This document shows, piece by piece, positions 10,235 through 20,477 of a stretch of 64,000 nucleotides of DNA; the first letter of the stretch is position 1; every line of letters starts with the position of its first letter. The DNA comes from Sphingopyxis sp. OPL5 (GTDB taxonomy: Bacteria; Pseudomonadota; Alphaproteobacteria; Sphingomonadales; Sphingomonadaceae): assembly GCF_003797775.2 (NCBI RefSeq), contig NZ_CP060725.1, positions 4,334,001 through 4,398,000 on the forward strand. Reading direction: 5' to 3'. A program made the translations under genes and the position numbers. Below the pieces are notes generated by a model. That model had not been told where the DNA came from and did no database searches. It saw nothing but the letters and a program-made list of their open reading frames with translations.

Positions 10235-10319
10235 GTCATCCCCGCGAAAGCGGGGACCCAGAGCGAAATTGCGCTAACCCTGGCTGCTGGAACTGGGTTC
10301 CCGCTTTCGCGGGAATGAC
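10235..10319. repeat. Palindromic intergenic repeat, gene-less copy of the GIY-YIG-flanking family
   Basis: Two 26-base arms at 10235-10260 and 10294-10319 are inverted copies of each other, with two differences that would still pair as G-U in RNA. They are separated by 33 bases. Each arm also contains its own stem-loop, CCCCGCGAAAGCGGGG or a close variant. The same core, with one base changed, flanks the GIY-YIG gene at 11468-11491 and 11820-11843. It lies between moaB and the radical SAM gene and could also act as a transcript-end hairpin. Confidence 0.85.
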
Positions 10320-10372
10320 GATGGAAGAGAAATGTTCTTCCTTTGTTCCGTCCGGCGCGATATCCTCGCCAA

Positions 10373-11461
10373 GTGGAATCGCCCAAACCCCTCCCCCCGA
10401 TCGCCGGCCGCGGCGCGCCGACCAACCTGCGTCCCACCCGCACCGGCTCTCTCGAACGCGCCGCCGACGGCGACTGGCTCGACGAGGCCGAGGCGATCGA
10501 CGGCGACGCGCCGCGCCTGCGCACCACGGTCACCGTCGAGCACCCGAAAACCATCATCGCGCGCAACACATCGCCCGACATCGGTTTCGACCGTTCGATC
10601 AACCCTTATCGCGGCTGCGAACATGGCTGCATCTATTGCTTCGCGCGCCCGACCCACGCCTTCCACGACCTGTCGCCCGGGCTCGATTTCGAAAGCCGCC
10701 TCTTCGCCAAGCCCGACGCCGCGAAGTTGCTGCGTGCCGAGCTTGCCAAGCGCAATTACCGGGTCGCGCCCATGGCGATCGGCACCAACACCGATGGGTA
10801 CCAGCCGATCGAGCGCGAATGGGGCATCACCCGCGCGGTGGTCGAGGTGCTCGCCGAGACCAGGCATCCGCTGATCATCACCACCAAGTCCGACCGCCTG
10901 CTCCGCGACCTCGACCTGCTCGCGGGCATGGCGAAGGACGGGCTGGTCGGGGTCGCGGTCTCGGTCACCAGCCTCGACCCTGCGCTCGCCCGCACCCTCG
11001 AACCCCGCGCGCCGCACCCGCGCCGCCGCCTCGCCGCGATCCGCAGGCTGATCGACGCGGGCGTGCCGACACAGGTCAATATCTCGCCGATCATCCCCGC
11101 GATCACCGATCACGAGATCGAGGCGATCATGGCAGCGGCGGCGGAGGCCGGCGCGATCCGCGCCTCCTATATCCTCGTCCGCCTGCCGCACGAGGTCGCG
11201 CCGCTGTTCCGCGCCTGGCTCGCGGCGCACTACCCCGACCGCGCCGAAAAGGTGATGCACATGATCCGCGACATTCGCGGCGGCCGCGACAACGACCCGA
11301 ATTTCGGGACGCGAATGAAGGGTCAGGGCGTGTGGGCCGACCTGATCCGCACCCGAGTCAAACGCGCCGCGCGCGAACATGGCATGGACCGGAAATTCCC
11401 GCCGCTCCGCTGCGACCTGTTCCGCCCGCCCGAACGCGACGGGCAGATGGGGCTATTTTGA
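10373..11461 (+). CDS. PA0069-family radical SAM protein
   Basis: A radical S-adenosylmethionine enzyme of unknown substrate. The cluster motif CEHGCIYC (CxxxCxxC) sits in INPYRGCEHGCIYCFARP, about 80 residues from the start. The downstream segments GTNTDGYQPIER, ITTKSDRLLRDLDLL and ILVRLPHEVAPLF are typical of the PA0069/Rv2578c group. The length is about 362 residues. The start is uncertain: GTG 10373 gives the N-terminus MESPKPLPPIAGRGAP, while TTG 10343 adds ten residues. Neither has a good ribosome-binding site. It stands alone between two palindromic repeats. Confidence 0.9.
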   Translation: MESPKPLPPIAGRGAPTNLRPTRTGSLERAADGDWLDEAEAIDGDAPRLRTTVTVEHPKTIIARNTSPDIGFDRSINPYRGCEHGCIYCFARPTHAFHDLSPGLDFESRLFAKPDAAKLLRAELAKRNYRVAPMAIGTNTDGYQPIEREWGITRAVVEVLAETRHPLIITTKSDRLLRDLDLLAGMAKDGLVGVAVSVTSLDPALARTLEPRAPHPRRRLAAIRRLIDAGVPTQVNISPIIPAITDHEIEAIMAAAAEAGAIRASYILVRLPHEVAPLFRAWLAAHYPDRAEKVMHMIRDIRGGRDNDPNFGTRMKGQGVWADLIRTRVKRAAREHGMDRKFPPLRCDLFRPPERDGQMGLF

Positions 11462-11467
11462 CAAACC

Positions 11468-11491
11468 GTCGCCCCCGCGAAGGCGGGGGCC
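11468..11491. repeat. Left 24-base inverted repeat flanking the GIY-YIG gene
   Basis: Its exact reverse complement is found at 11820-11843. The core CCCCCGCGAAGGCGGGGG is itself a stem-loop. It begins seven bases after the stop of the radical SAM gene and ends 24 bases before the ATG of the nuclease pseudogene. Confidence 0.9.
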
Positions 11492-11515
11492 GTTGGCATC
11501 ATGGAGAAAGGGCCG

Positions 11516-11805
11516 ATGAGAAACGCCTATGTCTACATCATGACCAACAAGCCAATGGGCATCCTGTACATCGGCGTGACGGACAATTTGCCGGCTCGAA
11601 TTTTCGCGCACCGCTCTGGCACGGGGTCTAAATTTTGCAAGAAATGGGGACTGGACCGCTGGTCCATGCTGAACCGTTCGACCGGATCGACGAAGCCATC
11701 GTTCGCGAAAAGGCCTTGAAGAAATGGAACCGCGTCTGGAAACTACGCCTTATTTCCGAAGCGAATCCTGAATGGGCCGACCTGTTCGAGACCATCAACG
11801 GTTGA
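11516..11805 (+). pseudogene. GIY-YIG nuclease family protein, frameshifted
   Basis: The frame from ATG 11516 begins MRNAYVYIMTNKPMGILYIG, the two halves of the GIY-YIG motif (VYI and YIG), followed by the Arg/His helix PARIFAHR. The match to this small nuclease family (about 95 residues) breaks at about 11657-11659. The original frame then runs into a stop about 60 bases later, while the next frame continues with the expected C-terminus (LVHAEPFDRIDEAIVREKAL, then KKWNRVWKLRLISEANPEW) to TGA 11803-11805. One missing base explains this. It is a recent inactivation, a sequencing error, or less likely programmed frameshifting. An upstream in-frame ATG at 11501 would add five residues. Confidence 0.85.
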
Positions 11806-11819
11806 TTCGTGCCGCCAGC

Positions 11820-11843
11820 GGCCCCCGCCTTCGCGGGGGCGAC
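11820..11843. repeat. Right 24-base inverted repeat flanking the GIY-YIG gene
   Basis: A perfect reverse complement of 11468-11491. It starts 14 bases after the nuclease stop codon and ends six bases before the stop codon of the convergent acyl-CoA ligase gene, so it may also serve as a two-way transcript-end hairpin. Confidence 0.9.
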
Positions 11844-11849
11844 GGGGTC

Positions 11850-13454
<1,605 letters not shown>

Positions 13455-13549
13455 AGGGGCATCCTCTTTATGATTTTGCCTTGGAATAGAGGCGGCAGGG
13501 CGCGCCGCGCAAGGCCAAAGGCGCATTTTCCTGCCGTCACCGGCGCGCC

Positions 13550-13957
13550 TCAGCCGGGCAGCCCGTCCAGTTTCGCGACATGCTCCAGTTCGACATCCCA
13601 GTCCGCGCGGCTCGCACAGCTGATATGCGCGGTCGGCCGGATGGCGACCGGATCGTCGAGGCTCCCCGCCGGCACGACAAGCATGGCGCCGTCCATCTGC
13701 ACGCTCGGCAGCGCGCTGCCGCACGCGCTGCAAAAGCTCCGCTCGTGGCGGCTGCCGGGAAGGCGCCAGGATTTGGCGGTCTCTTTCCCCGCCAGCCAGG
13801 CGATCGTCGCGCTCGACGAGAACAGGTTCGCTGCGTGCGCCGAGCCGCTATCCTTCCGGCACCGTGAGCAGTGACAGAGGAAAAAGGCGTCAAACTCGCC
13901 CGAAATCTCGAAGCGGACGGCGCCGCAGAGGCAGGAGCCACAGGTCGTTCGCGTCAT
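13550..13957 (-). CDS. GFA family protein (glutathione-dependent formaldehyde-activating enzyme-like)
   Basis: A protein of 135 residues with the GFA zinc-binding cysteines: CGSCLCGAVRFEISG near the N-terminus, CHCSRCRKDSGS, and FCSACGSALP. Family members bind zinc and some bind glutathione, but the activity of most is unknown. It starts four bases after the dnaE stop codon (13962), so it is probably co-transcribed with dnaE as its last gene. No signal peptide. Confidence 0.9.
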   Translation of the reverse strand: MTRTTCGSCLCGAVRFEISGEFDAFFLCHCSRCRKDSGSAHAANLFSSSATIAWLAGKETAKSWRLPGSRHERSFCSACGSALPSVQMDGAMLVVPAGSLDDPVAIRPTAHISCASRADWDVELEHVAKLDGLPG

Positions 13958-13961
13958 CGGG

Positions 13962-16900
13962 CTAGCGCACCCGAAAATCGCGCGGTGCGACGAGCGACAG
14001 CTTCGGATCGGTCACCCCGGCGACCGTTTCGAGCCGCGCGACGAGGTCGGGGTCGAGCGCAAAGCGGCGCCCGAGGTTGATCCGGATATCCAGACCGGTA
14101 TCGGGATCGAGCGTCGTGATGACGATTGTCCCGCGCGCATCCTCGCGCTGCTCGGCAAAGCGCGCGAGGTCTGCGATCGCGCTCGCCGTCTCGATCCGGC
14201 ATTCGAGCTGCAACGCGGCGGTTGCGGCGATATCGGCGAGCGGCTGCGCCCCGCGCACCGTCACGCGCGGCGTCTCTTCGCCTTCGAGCAGATCGAGCTC
14301 GACGCTCAGCATCGCACAGCCGCCGTCGACCGCCAGCGCTTCCAATATCTTGCCCGCCTGCTCGTCGAAGCAGCTCGACTGGAACTGACCGCTACGGTCG
14401 GACAGCGTCAGGTTGAGGAAACGATTGCCGCGCTGCGACATGCGCGGGCGCGCGCTTTCGACCATCGCCGCCATCATCATCGGGATGCGTGTTCCCGGGG
14501 TCATCGCGACATTGGTGCAGATGTCACCGTAACTCCGCGCCCCGCGGGCGGCGATGATCGCCTCATAATTCTCGACCGGATGCGCCGAGAAATAAAAGCC
14601 GAACGCCTCCTTCTCGCGCGTCATCCGCTCGCCGAGCGTCCAGGGTTCGGCGGTCGGCAGTTGCAGCGCCGGGGCGATCGCGATGTCGCCGCCGAACAAC
14701 CCGCCCTGCCCGGTCGATCGCTCGTGCGCCGAACTGTTGGCGCAGGCGAGCAACGCCTCGGCGCCGGCAAAAGCGCGCGGCCGTTCGGGCTCGACCGGGT
14801 CGAACGCCCCGCCGCCCGCGAGCGCCTCGATCTGGCGACGGTTGAGCTGCTTGGGGTCGATCCGCCCGGCAAAATCGTCGAGGCTCGCGAAGTCGCCATG
14901 CGCGCGGCGCTCGGCGACCAGCGCCTCCATCGCCTTCTCGCCGACCCCCTTCAGCGCGCCGAGCGCGTAACGCACCGCCAACCCGTCGTCCGCCTCGCCG
15001 ACCGAGAAATCGGCTTCGCTGTCGTTGATCGAGGGCGGCGCGATGCCGACGCCCAGCCGCCGCATATCGTCGATGAAGATCGAAAGCTTGTCGGTCTGGT
15101 GGCTGTCGAACGACATCGATGCCGCGAAAAATTCGTGCGGATAATGCGCCTTCAGCCAGGCCGTCTGGTACGATAGCAACGCATAAGCCGCCGCGTGGCT
15201 CTTGTTGAAGCCATAGCCCGCGAATTTGTCGATCAAGTCGAACAGCTCGTTCGCCGCCTTGGGCGCGATCTGGTTGTGCTCGCCGCAGCCGGTGACGAAG
15301 GTCTCGCGCTGCGCGTCCATCTCGGCCTGGACCTTCTTGCCCATCGCGCGGCGCAGCAAATCTGCGCCGCCGAGGCTGTAGCCGGCGAGAATCTGCGCCG
15401 CCTGCATCACCTGTTCCTGATAGACGAAGATGCCGTAGGTTTCGGCGAGGATACCCTCGAGCAGCGGGTGCGGATAGGCGATCGCCTCGCGCCCGTTCTT
15501 GCGCGCGCCGAACAGCGGGATATTGTCCATCGGCCCCGGGCGATACAGCGCGACGAGCGCGATGATGTCGCCGAAATTGGTCGGCTTCACCGCCGCCAGC
15601 GTGCGCCGCATGCCTTCGGATTCCAGCTGGAACACCCCGACCGTCTCGCCGCGCTGGAGCAGCTCGTACACGGCCACATCGTCCCATTCGAGCGTATCGA
15701 GATCGACGTCGATCCCGCGCAGCGCGAGCAGGCGCTTCGCTTCCTTGAGCACCGACAACGTCTTGAGACCGAGAAAGTCGAACTTCACCAGCCCCGCGCT
15801 CTCGACATATTTCATGTCGAACTGCGTCACCGGCATGTCCGAGCGCGGATCGCGGTAGAGCGGGACGAGTTGGTCGAGCGGCCGGTCGCCGATCACCACG
15901 CCCGCGGCATGGGTCGAACTGTGGCGCGGCAGGCCTTCGAGCTGGCGCGCCATGTCGAACAGCCGACGCACCCCGTCGTCCTGCTTATATTCGGTCATCA
16001 GCTCGGCGACGCCGTTCAGCGCGCGTTCGAGCGTCCAGGGATCGGTCGGATGGTTGGGCACCAGCTTCGCGAGCCGGTCGACCTGCCCATAGCTCATCTG
16101 GAGCACGCGCCCGGTGTCCTTCAGCACCGCCCGCGCCTTCAGCTTACCGAAGGTGATGATCTGCGCGACGGTATCGCGGCCATATTTCTCCTGCACATAG
16201 CGGATCACCTCGCCGCGCCGCGTTTCGCAGAAGTCGATATCGAAGTCGGGCATCGACACGCGTTCGGGATTGAGGAAGCGTTCGAACAGCAACCCCAGTT
16301 TGAGCGGGTCGAGGTCGGTGATCGTCAGCGCCCAGGCGACGACGCTGCCCGCGCCCGATCCGCGCCCCGGCCCGACCGGGATATCATGCGCTTTGGCCCA
16401 TTTGATGAAGTCGGCAACGATCAGGAAGTAGCCGGGGAAACCCATCTGGACGATGACCCCGACCTCAAAGTCGAGGCGTTCGACATAGGCCTGCCGCTCT
16501 TCGTCGCCGAGCTCGGGATAGAGCGCCAGCCGCGCCTCCAGCCCAGCGCGCGCATCGACAGCAAGCTGCGCCGCCTCGCCCTCGCGGTCGCCGGCGAGGC
16601 TGGGCAGGATCGGCGCGCGTTTGGGTGCCATGAAGGCGCAGCGCTGTGCAATGACAAGGCTGTTGCGCATCGCCTCGGGTAAATCCGAAAACGCGTCTTC
16701 CATCGCCTCGGCGGGCTTCAGCCAGGCTTCGGGGCTCGACACGCGCCGATCCTCGCTCTCGACATAGGCCGATTGCGCGATGCACAGCATCGCGTCATGC
16801 GCGGCGTGGAATTGCGGCTCGACGAACGACGCCGGGTTGGTTGCGACGATCGGCAGCGCGCGCGCATAGGCCATGTCGATCAGCGCCTTTTCGGCCGTCT

Positions 16901-17450
16901 TCTCGGCCGCATCGCCGCGCCGCGACAGCTCGATATAGAGTCGCCCGCCGAACAGCGCTTCGAGCTGTTCGATATAATCGTCCGCCGCCGTCTTCTGTTC
17001 GCCCGCGAGCAATTTCACGAGCGCGCCCTCCCCGCCGCCAGTCAGGCAGATCAGCCCGTCGGTGCGTCCCGCGAGCTTGGCGAAGGTGACATGCGGATCC
17101 TGGTCGACCGGGCGGCCGAGATGCGCATCGGACACCAGCGCGCACAGATTGTTATAGCCCGCCTCGTCCTGCGCATAGAGCGCGATCCAGTCGATCTGCG
17201 GTGCGCCATTGGCGAGTCGCGGCCCGGGCCGCGCGACGCTGAGGAAAATGCCGACGATCGGCTGGACGCCCGCCGCCTTGCACGCCTCGCCGAACGCCAT
17301 CGCGCCGTACAGCCCGTTACGGTCGCAGATCGCTACCGCCGGAAATCCGCGCTCGCGCGCCGCTTTCGCAATGGCTTTCGGGTCGATCGCCCCCTCCAGC
17401 ATCGTGTAACTGGAAAAGACGCGCAGGGGGACAAAGGGGCTGTAGGCCAT
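13962..17450 (-). CDS. dnaE: DNA polymerase III subunit alpha
   Basis: The replicative polymerase subunit. It has 1162 residues, the usual DnaE1 size. An N-terminal PHP domain (FVPLRVFSSYTMLEGAIDPK) is followed by the polymerase core: GPGRGSGAGSVVAWALTITD, the catalytic Asp pair in MPDFDIDFCE, then FGKLKARAVLKDTGRV and HAAGVVIGDRPLDQLVPLYR. The helix-hairpin-helix region (ALGALKGVGEKAMEAL) and an OB-fold segment come after that. The ATG at 17450 is 7-8 bases into an otherwise unmarked intergenic region. It is DnaE1 rather than the ImuC/DnaE2 error-prone form, because it is the longer type and has no imuA-imuB neighbours. Confidence 0.98.
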   Translation of the reverse strand: MAYSPFVPLRVFSSYTMLEGAIDPKAIAKAARERGFPAVAICDRNGLYGAMAFGEACKAAGVQPIVGIFLSVARPGPRLANGAPQIDWIALYAQDEAGYNNLCALVSDAHLGRPVDQDPHVTFAKLAGRTDGLICLTGGGEGALVKLLAGEQKTAADDYIEQLEALFGGRLYIELSRRGDAAEKTAEKALIDMAYARALPIVATNPASFVEPQFHAAHDAMLCIAQSAYVESEDRRVSSPEAWLKPAEAMEDAFSDLPEAMRNSLVIAQRCAFMAPKRAPILPSLAGDREGEAAQLAVDARAGLEARLALYPELGDEERQAYVERLDFEVGVIVQMGFPGYFLIVADFIKWAKAHDIPVGPGRGSGAGSVVAWALTITDLDPLKLGLLFERFLNPERVSMPDFDIDFCETRRGEVIRYVQEKYGRDTVAQIITFGKLKARAVLKDTGRVLQMSYGQVDRLAKLVPNHPTDPWTLERALNGVAELMTEYKQDDGVRRLFDMARQLEGLPRHSSTHAAGVVIGDRPLDQLVPLYRDPRSDMPVTQFDMKYVESAGLVKFDFLGLKTLSVLKEAKRLLALRGIDVDLDTLEWDDVAVYELLQRGETVGVFQLESEGMRRTLAAVKPTNFGDIIALVALYRPGPMDNIPLFGARKNGREAIAYPHPLLEGILAETYGIFVYQEQVMQAAQILAGYSLGGADLLRRAMGKKVQAEMDAQRETFVTGCGEHNQIAPKAANELFDLIDKFAGYGFNKSHAAAYALLSYQTAWLKAHYPHEFFAASMSFDSHQTDKLSIFIDDMRRLGVGIAPPSINDSEADFSVGEADDGLAVRYALGALKGVGEKAMEALVAERRAHGDFASLDDFAGRIDPKQLNRRQIEALAGGGAFDPVEPERPRAFAGAEALLACANSSAHERSTGQGGLFGGDIAIAPALQLPTAEPWTLGERMTREKEAFGFYFSAHPVENYEAIIAARGARSYGDICTNVAMTPGTRIPMMMAAMVESARPRMSQRGNRFLNLTLSDRSGQFQSSCFDEQAGKILEALAVDGGCAMLSVELDLLEGEETPRVTVRGAQPLADIAATAALQLECRIETASAIADLARFAEQREDARGTIVITTLDPDTGLDIRINLGRRFALDPDLVARLETVAGVTDPKLSLVAPRDFRVR

Positions 17451-17507
17451 CGAATGACGCTAGGCATATGTGACGATTCGGGGAAGGCCCGATACGGTCT
17501 CCGGCAC

Positions 17508-17705
17508 TCATTTAATCGCGTCGCGCTCCGCCCATTTTCGCGCGATCACCGGTACGACATATCCGATCGCGAAGGCGATCGGCACGAGCAGGAGAACGCC
17601 TGTCCACCCGAAATTTTCGCGCACCACAAAATAGACGGCAAGCCATGCGCAGATGATCGCGAACCGCTTCAGGACCATCCGCGTCGTCCGCTTCATCCCC
17701 GCCAC
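17508..17705 (-). CDS. Small two-helix membrane protein
   Basis: About 65 residues with two predicted membrane segments, MVLKRFAIICAWLAVYFVV and GVLLLVPIAFAIGYVVPVIA, separated by a short loop (RENFGWT), and charged ends. I do not recognise a family. I chose GTG 17705 because GGAG lies six bases upstream. A TTG at 17711 directly touches the GGAG, and an internal ATG at 17696 is also possible. It follows the glutathione peroxidase gene by about ten bases on the same strand, so the two are likely co-transcribed. Confidence 0.6.
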   Translation of the reverse strand: MAGMKRTTRMVLKRFAIICAWLAVYFVVRENFGWTGVLLLVPIAFAIGYVVPVIARKWAERDAIK

Positions 17706-17715
17706 CGGCAACTCC

Positions 17716-18192
17716 TCAGCCGAGCAATTCCTCGATCTCTTTGCGCAAAGCTTCGGGCTTGGTCGTCGGCGCGTGGCGCGACACCACCTTGCCGTCGCGA
17801 CCGACCAGGAACTTGGTGAAATTCCACTTGATCCCGCTGCCGAGCAGGCCGGTCTGCTCCTTCTTCAAATGCTTGAAGATCGGGTCGGCATCGCTGCCAT
17901 TGACGTCGATCTTCGCCATCAGCGGGAAGGAGACGTCATAGGTCAAGGAACAGAAATTCGCGATTTCCGCCGCATCGCCGGGCTCCTGTGCGCCGAACTG
18001 GTTGCACGGAAAGGCGAGGATTTCGAGCCCGCGGTCCTTATAGTCGCGGTACAGTTCCTCCAGCCCCTCATATTGCGGGGTGAAACCGCATTTCGACGCG
18101 GTGTTGACGATCAGCAGCACCTTGCCCTGATAATCGCCCAGCGATTGCGTGCCGCCGCCCGGCAGCTTTGCCGAAAGATCATAAAGTCCCAT
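17716..18192 (-). CDS. Glutathione peroxidase
   Basis: A thiol peroxidase that reduces hydrogen peroxide or lipid hydroperoxides, in bacteria often with thioredoxin. It has 158 residues. The catalytic set is visible: Cys35 in [12 protein letters not shown], Gln65/Asn64 in [12 protein letters not shown], and Trp123 in WNFTKFLV. A further Cys81 (FCSLTYDV) could act as resolving cysteine. No signal peptide, so cytoplasmic. Its start overlaps the lolD end by 14 bases, so it is probably read from the lolC/E-lolD transcript. Confidence 0.95.
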   Translation of the reverse strand: MGLYDLSAKLPGGGTQSLGDYQGKVLLIVNTASKCGFTPQYEGLEELYRDYKDRGLEILAFPCNQFGAQEPGDAAEIANFCSLTYDVSFPLMAKIDVNGSDADPIFKHLKKEQTGLLGSGIKWNFTKFLVGRDGKVVSRHAPTTKPEALRKEIEELLG

Positions 18193-18898
18193 CTCGCCCT
18201 CCCCTCAGATCCGCCATGATGATTTCTTCTTCGATCCGCCCTTCGTGCAGGCGCAGGACGCGGTCCATCCGCGCCGCGAGCCGCTCGTTGTGCGTCGCGA
18301 CCAGCGCCGCCGATCCATTGTCGCGCACCAGCGCGACGAACTGGTCGAACACCCGGTCCGCGGTCGCCTCGTCGAGATTGCCGGTCGGCTCGTCTGCGAG
18401 CACCAGCAAAGGCCGGTTGGCCAGCGCACGCGCGACCGCGACGCGTTGCTGCTCGCCGCCCGACAGCTTGCTCGGCTTATGATGCAACCGCTCGCCCAGC
18501 CCCAGCCGGGTCAACAGTTCCTCGGCACGCGCCTCCGCCTCGGCCTGTTTGGCACCCCGGATCAGCTGCGGCAGCACGACATTCTCGATCGCGTTGAAAT
18601 CGGGCAGCAGGTGGTGGAATTGATAGACGAAGCCGATCTTCTCGCGCCGCGTCTTGGTGCGCTCGCCCTGGTCGAAGCGCGTCGCATCCTCGCCGTCGAT
18701 CATGATCTTGCCGCCAAAGCCGCCTTCGAGCAGCCCGACCGCCTGCAGCAAGGTCGACTTGCCCGAGCCCGACGGGCCGAGCAGCGCCACGATCTCCCCC
18801 GGACGCAACCGGGCATCGATGCCGCGCAGCACATCGATGCGCGCACCGCCCTGTTCGAAATGGCGCGTCAGCGCGGTCAGCTGCAAAATATCATTCAT
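18179..18898 (-). CDS. lolD: Lipoprotein-releasing ABC transporter ATP-binding subunit
   Basis: The ATPase of the LolCDE complex, which extracts outer-membrane lipoproteins from the inner membrane and passes them to LolA. It has 239 residues: Walker [17 protein letters not shown]-loop [20 protein letters not shown] signature [15 protein letters not shown], Walker [14 protein letters not shown], and a switch His (ATHNERLAA). The start overlaps the permease gene by eight bases. Confidence 0.95.
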   Translation of the reverse strand: MNDILQLTALTRHFEQGGARIDVLRGIDARLRPGEIVALLGPSGSGKSTLLQAVGLLEGGFGGKIMIDGEDATRFDQGERTKTRREKIGFVYQFHHLLPDFNAIENVVLPQLIRGAKQAEAEARAEELLTRLGLGERLHHKPSKLSGGEQQRVAVARALANRPLLVLADEPTGNLDEATADRVFDQFVALVRDNGSAALVATHNERLAARMDRVLRLHEGRIEEEIIMADLRGGRDGTL

Positions 18899-20141
18899 AG
18901 CGCAGCACCTGCACCGGATCGGTATTCGCGGCCTTGAACGCCGGATAGAGCGTCGCGAGGAAGCTGAAGACGATCGTCATCACCACCACCACCCCGATCT
19001 CGACCGGATTGGGTTTCGACGGCAATTCGGTCAGGAACCGCACCGACGGATCCCACAGATTCTGCCCCGACAAATAGCCGATCCCGTTCAATATCCCCTT
19101 GCGGAAATAGAGCGCGACAAAGCCGAGGATCAGCCCGACCAGCGTCCCGCCGACCCCGATCGCCACGCCGATCGCGACGAAGATGCGCAGCACCGAATCG
19201 CGCGGCGCGCCCATCGTGCGGATGATCGCGATGTCGCGCGTCTTGGCGCGCACCAGCATGATCAGCGACGACACGATGTTGAACGCCGCGACGAGGATGA
19301 TCAGCGACAGGATCACGAACAGCGCGACGCGCTCGACCTCCAGCGCCTCGAACAGGCTGCTGTTGGTCGACCGCCAGTCGGCGACGATCGCCGTCGCCGC
19401 GAGTTTTTGCGACAGCGGCGCAAGGATTTCGCCGACCTTGTCGGCATTCTCGGTCTGAACCTTGATGATTCCGATCTGGTCGCCGGTCAGCAGCAGCAAC
19501 TGCGCATCGGCCATCGGCATGATGATATAGCTTTTGTCGAAGTCATAGACCCCGATCTCGAAGATCGCCCCGACCGAATAGCTGATCTCGCGCGGCACCG
19601 TCCCGAACGGGGTCGACCGCCCGGCGGGGTTGATGATCGTGATCTGCGACCCGACGTTCGCGCCCAGGTTGCGCGCCAGTTCGGACCCCAGCGCTACCTC
19701 GCCCGACCCGTCGGTCAGGCGATTGAGATTGCCCTGCAGCACCTCGCCCTTCAGCACGTCGTTCTTGCGGATGTCGTCGACCAGCATGCCGCGCACCGCG
19801 ACGCCCTCGACCCGGCCGTTGAAGGTGGTCAGCAGCGGTTGTTCGATGATCGGCGTCGCCGACGTCACCCCGGGGGTCGCGCGCACCTCTTTCAGCACGT
19901 CGCGCCAATTATCGATGCGGCCGCCAAAGCCCTGCACCACCGCATGGCCATTGAGTCCGACGATCTTGTCGAACAACTCGCCGCGCACCCCGTTCACGAC
20001 GCTCATCACGATGACGAGCGCCGCGACGCCGAGCATCACCGCGACGAAGCTGAACGACGCGGCGACGAAGATGAACCCCTCGCCGCGCGCCGGAAGCAGA
20101 TAACGTTTGAAGATGGTGCGTTCATAGGGACGCAGGATCAT
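18891..20141 (-). CDS. Lipoprotein-releasing ABC transporter permease (LolC/LolE family)
   Basis: The membrane subunit of the LolCDE complex. It has 416 residues with the expected layout: one N-terminal membrane helix ([20 protein letters not shown]), a large periplasmic MacB-type domain (about 50-260) beginning with the family signature [15 protein letters not shown], then three C-terminal helices. Only one permease gene is present. In many alphaproteobacteria a single LolC/E protein serves as homodimer, and the sequence does not distinguish C from E. The ATG at 20141 is preceded by a 336-base region without genes. Confidence 0.93.
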   Translation of the reverse strand: MILRPYERTIFKRYLLPARGEGFIFVAASFSFVAVMLGVAALVIVMSVVNGVRGELFDKIVGLNGHAVVQGFGGRIDNWRDVLKEVRATPGVTSATPIIEQPLLTTFNGRVEGVAVRGMLVDDIRKNDVLKGEVLQGNLNRLTDGSGEVALGSELARNLGANVGSQITIINPAGRSTPFGTVPREISYSVGAIFEIGVYDFDKSYIIMPMADAQLLLLTGDQIGIIKVQTENADKVGEILAPLSQKLAATAIVADWRSTNSSLFEALEVERVALFVILSLIILVAAFNIVSSLIMLVRAKTRDIAIIRTMGAPRDSVLRIFVAIGVAIGVGGTLVGLILGFVALYFRKGILNGIGYLSGQNLWDPSVRFLTELPSKPNPVEIGVVVVMTIVFSFLATLYPAFKAANTDPVQVLRYE

Positions 20142-20237
20142 AGGGTCGGTCCGTGAAACGCGCTGGAAAATGCCGTCATAGCGCCGCTTTAGGGGGCCTC
20201 CCGGTTGCTGGCAATGGGCGCCGTAAGCGGGGAGTCC

Positions 20238-20254
20238 TTGCGAGTGATTCGCAA
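20238..20254. promoter_or_regulatory. 17-base palindrome resembling a Fur-type operator
   Basis: The sequence TTGCGAGTGATTCGCAA has perfect six-base arms around a five-base centre. Its layout resembles the TGAnAATnATT-type boxes bound by Fur-family regulators. It lies about 97 bases upstream of the lolC/E start. No iron gene is adjacent, so the assignment is tentative. Confidence 0.3.
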
Positions 20255-20439
20255 AATCTGTTGCCCATCGGCCACAGGGCTGCGCAAAAGCATCGCAAGC
20301 TAACTGCCAGAGGGTGACAAGCGGCGCCCGGGAGCCTAGCCCGATGACTTCTGGATCACGCGGCTAAAGGCCCGGTTTCAGGGAGTGTGGACGCTTCGCC
20401 TCGTCCACGCAAAGGGGGATGGCGGTAGTTCGTCACAGG

Positions 20440-20469
20440 CGCCCGGGTCTCGAGATCGAGGCCCGGGCG
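20440..20469 (-). terminator. Hairpin after the Crp/Fnr gene
   Basis: A near-perfect 30-base palindrome: outer arms CGCCCGGG (20440-20447) and CCCGGGCG (20462-20469), and inner arms CTCGA/TCGAG. It begins nine bases beyond the stop codon of the minus-strand regulator gene. There is no T-run, so intrinsic termination is not certain. Confidence 0.45.
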
Positions 20470-20477
20470 TTGTGATT

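Larger units (their letters stand above)
20142..20477. other. Gene-free interval between lolC/E and the Crp/Fnr gene
   Basis: A stretch of 336 bases with no credible gene on either strand. It holds a 17-base palindrome at 20238-20254, a hairpin with arms GTGGACG and CGTCCAC at about 20386-20408, and the long hairpin at 20440-20469. It must contain the promoter of the lolC/E-lolD-gpx transcript. I see no convincing RNA gene. Confidence 0.6.

Noticed and set aside
10235..10319. A CRISPR array or tRNA-like structure
   Set aside because: Only one inverted pair, no regular direct repeats or spacers and no cloverleaf.
11501..11719. The 72-residue open frame as an intact GIY-YIG gene
   Set aside because: Its last about 23 residues do not match the family, whereas another frame continues the family C-terminus.
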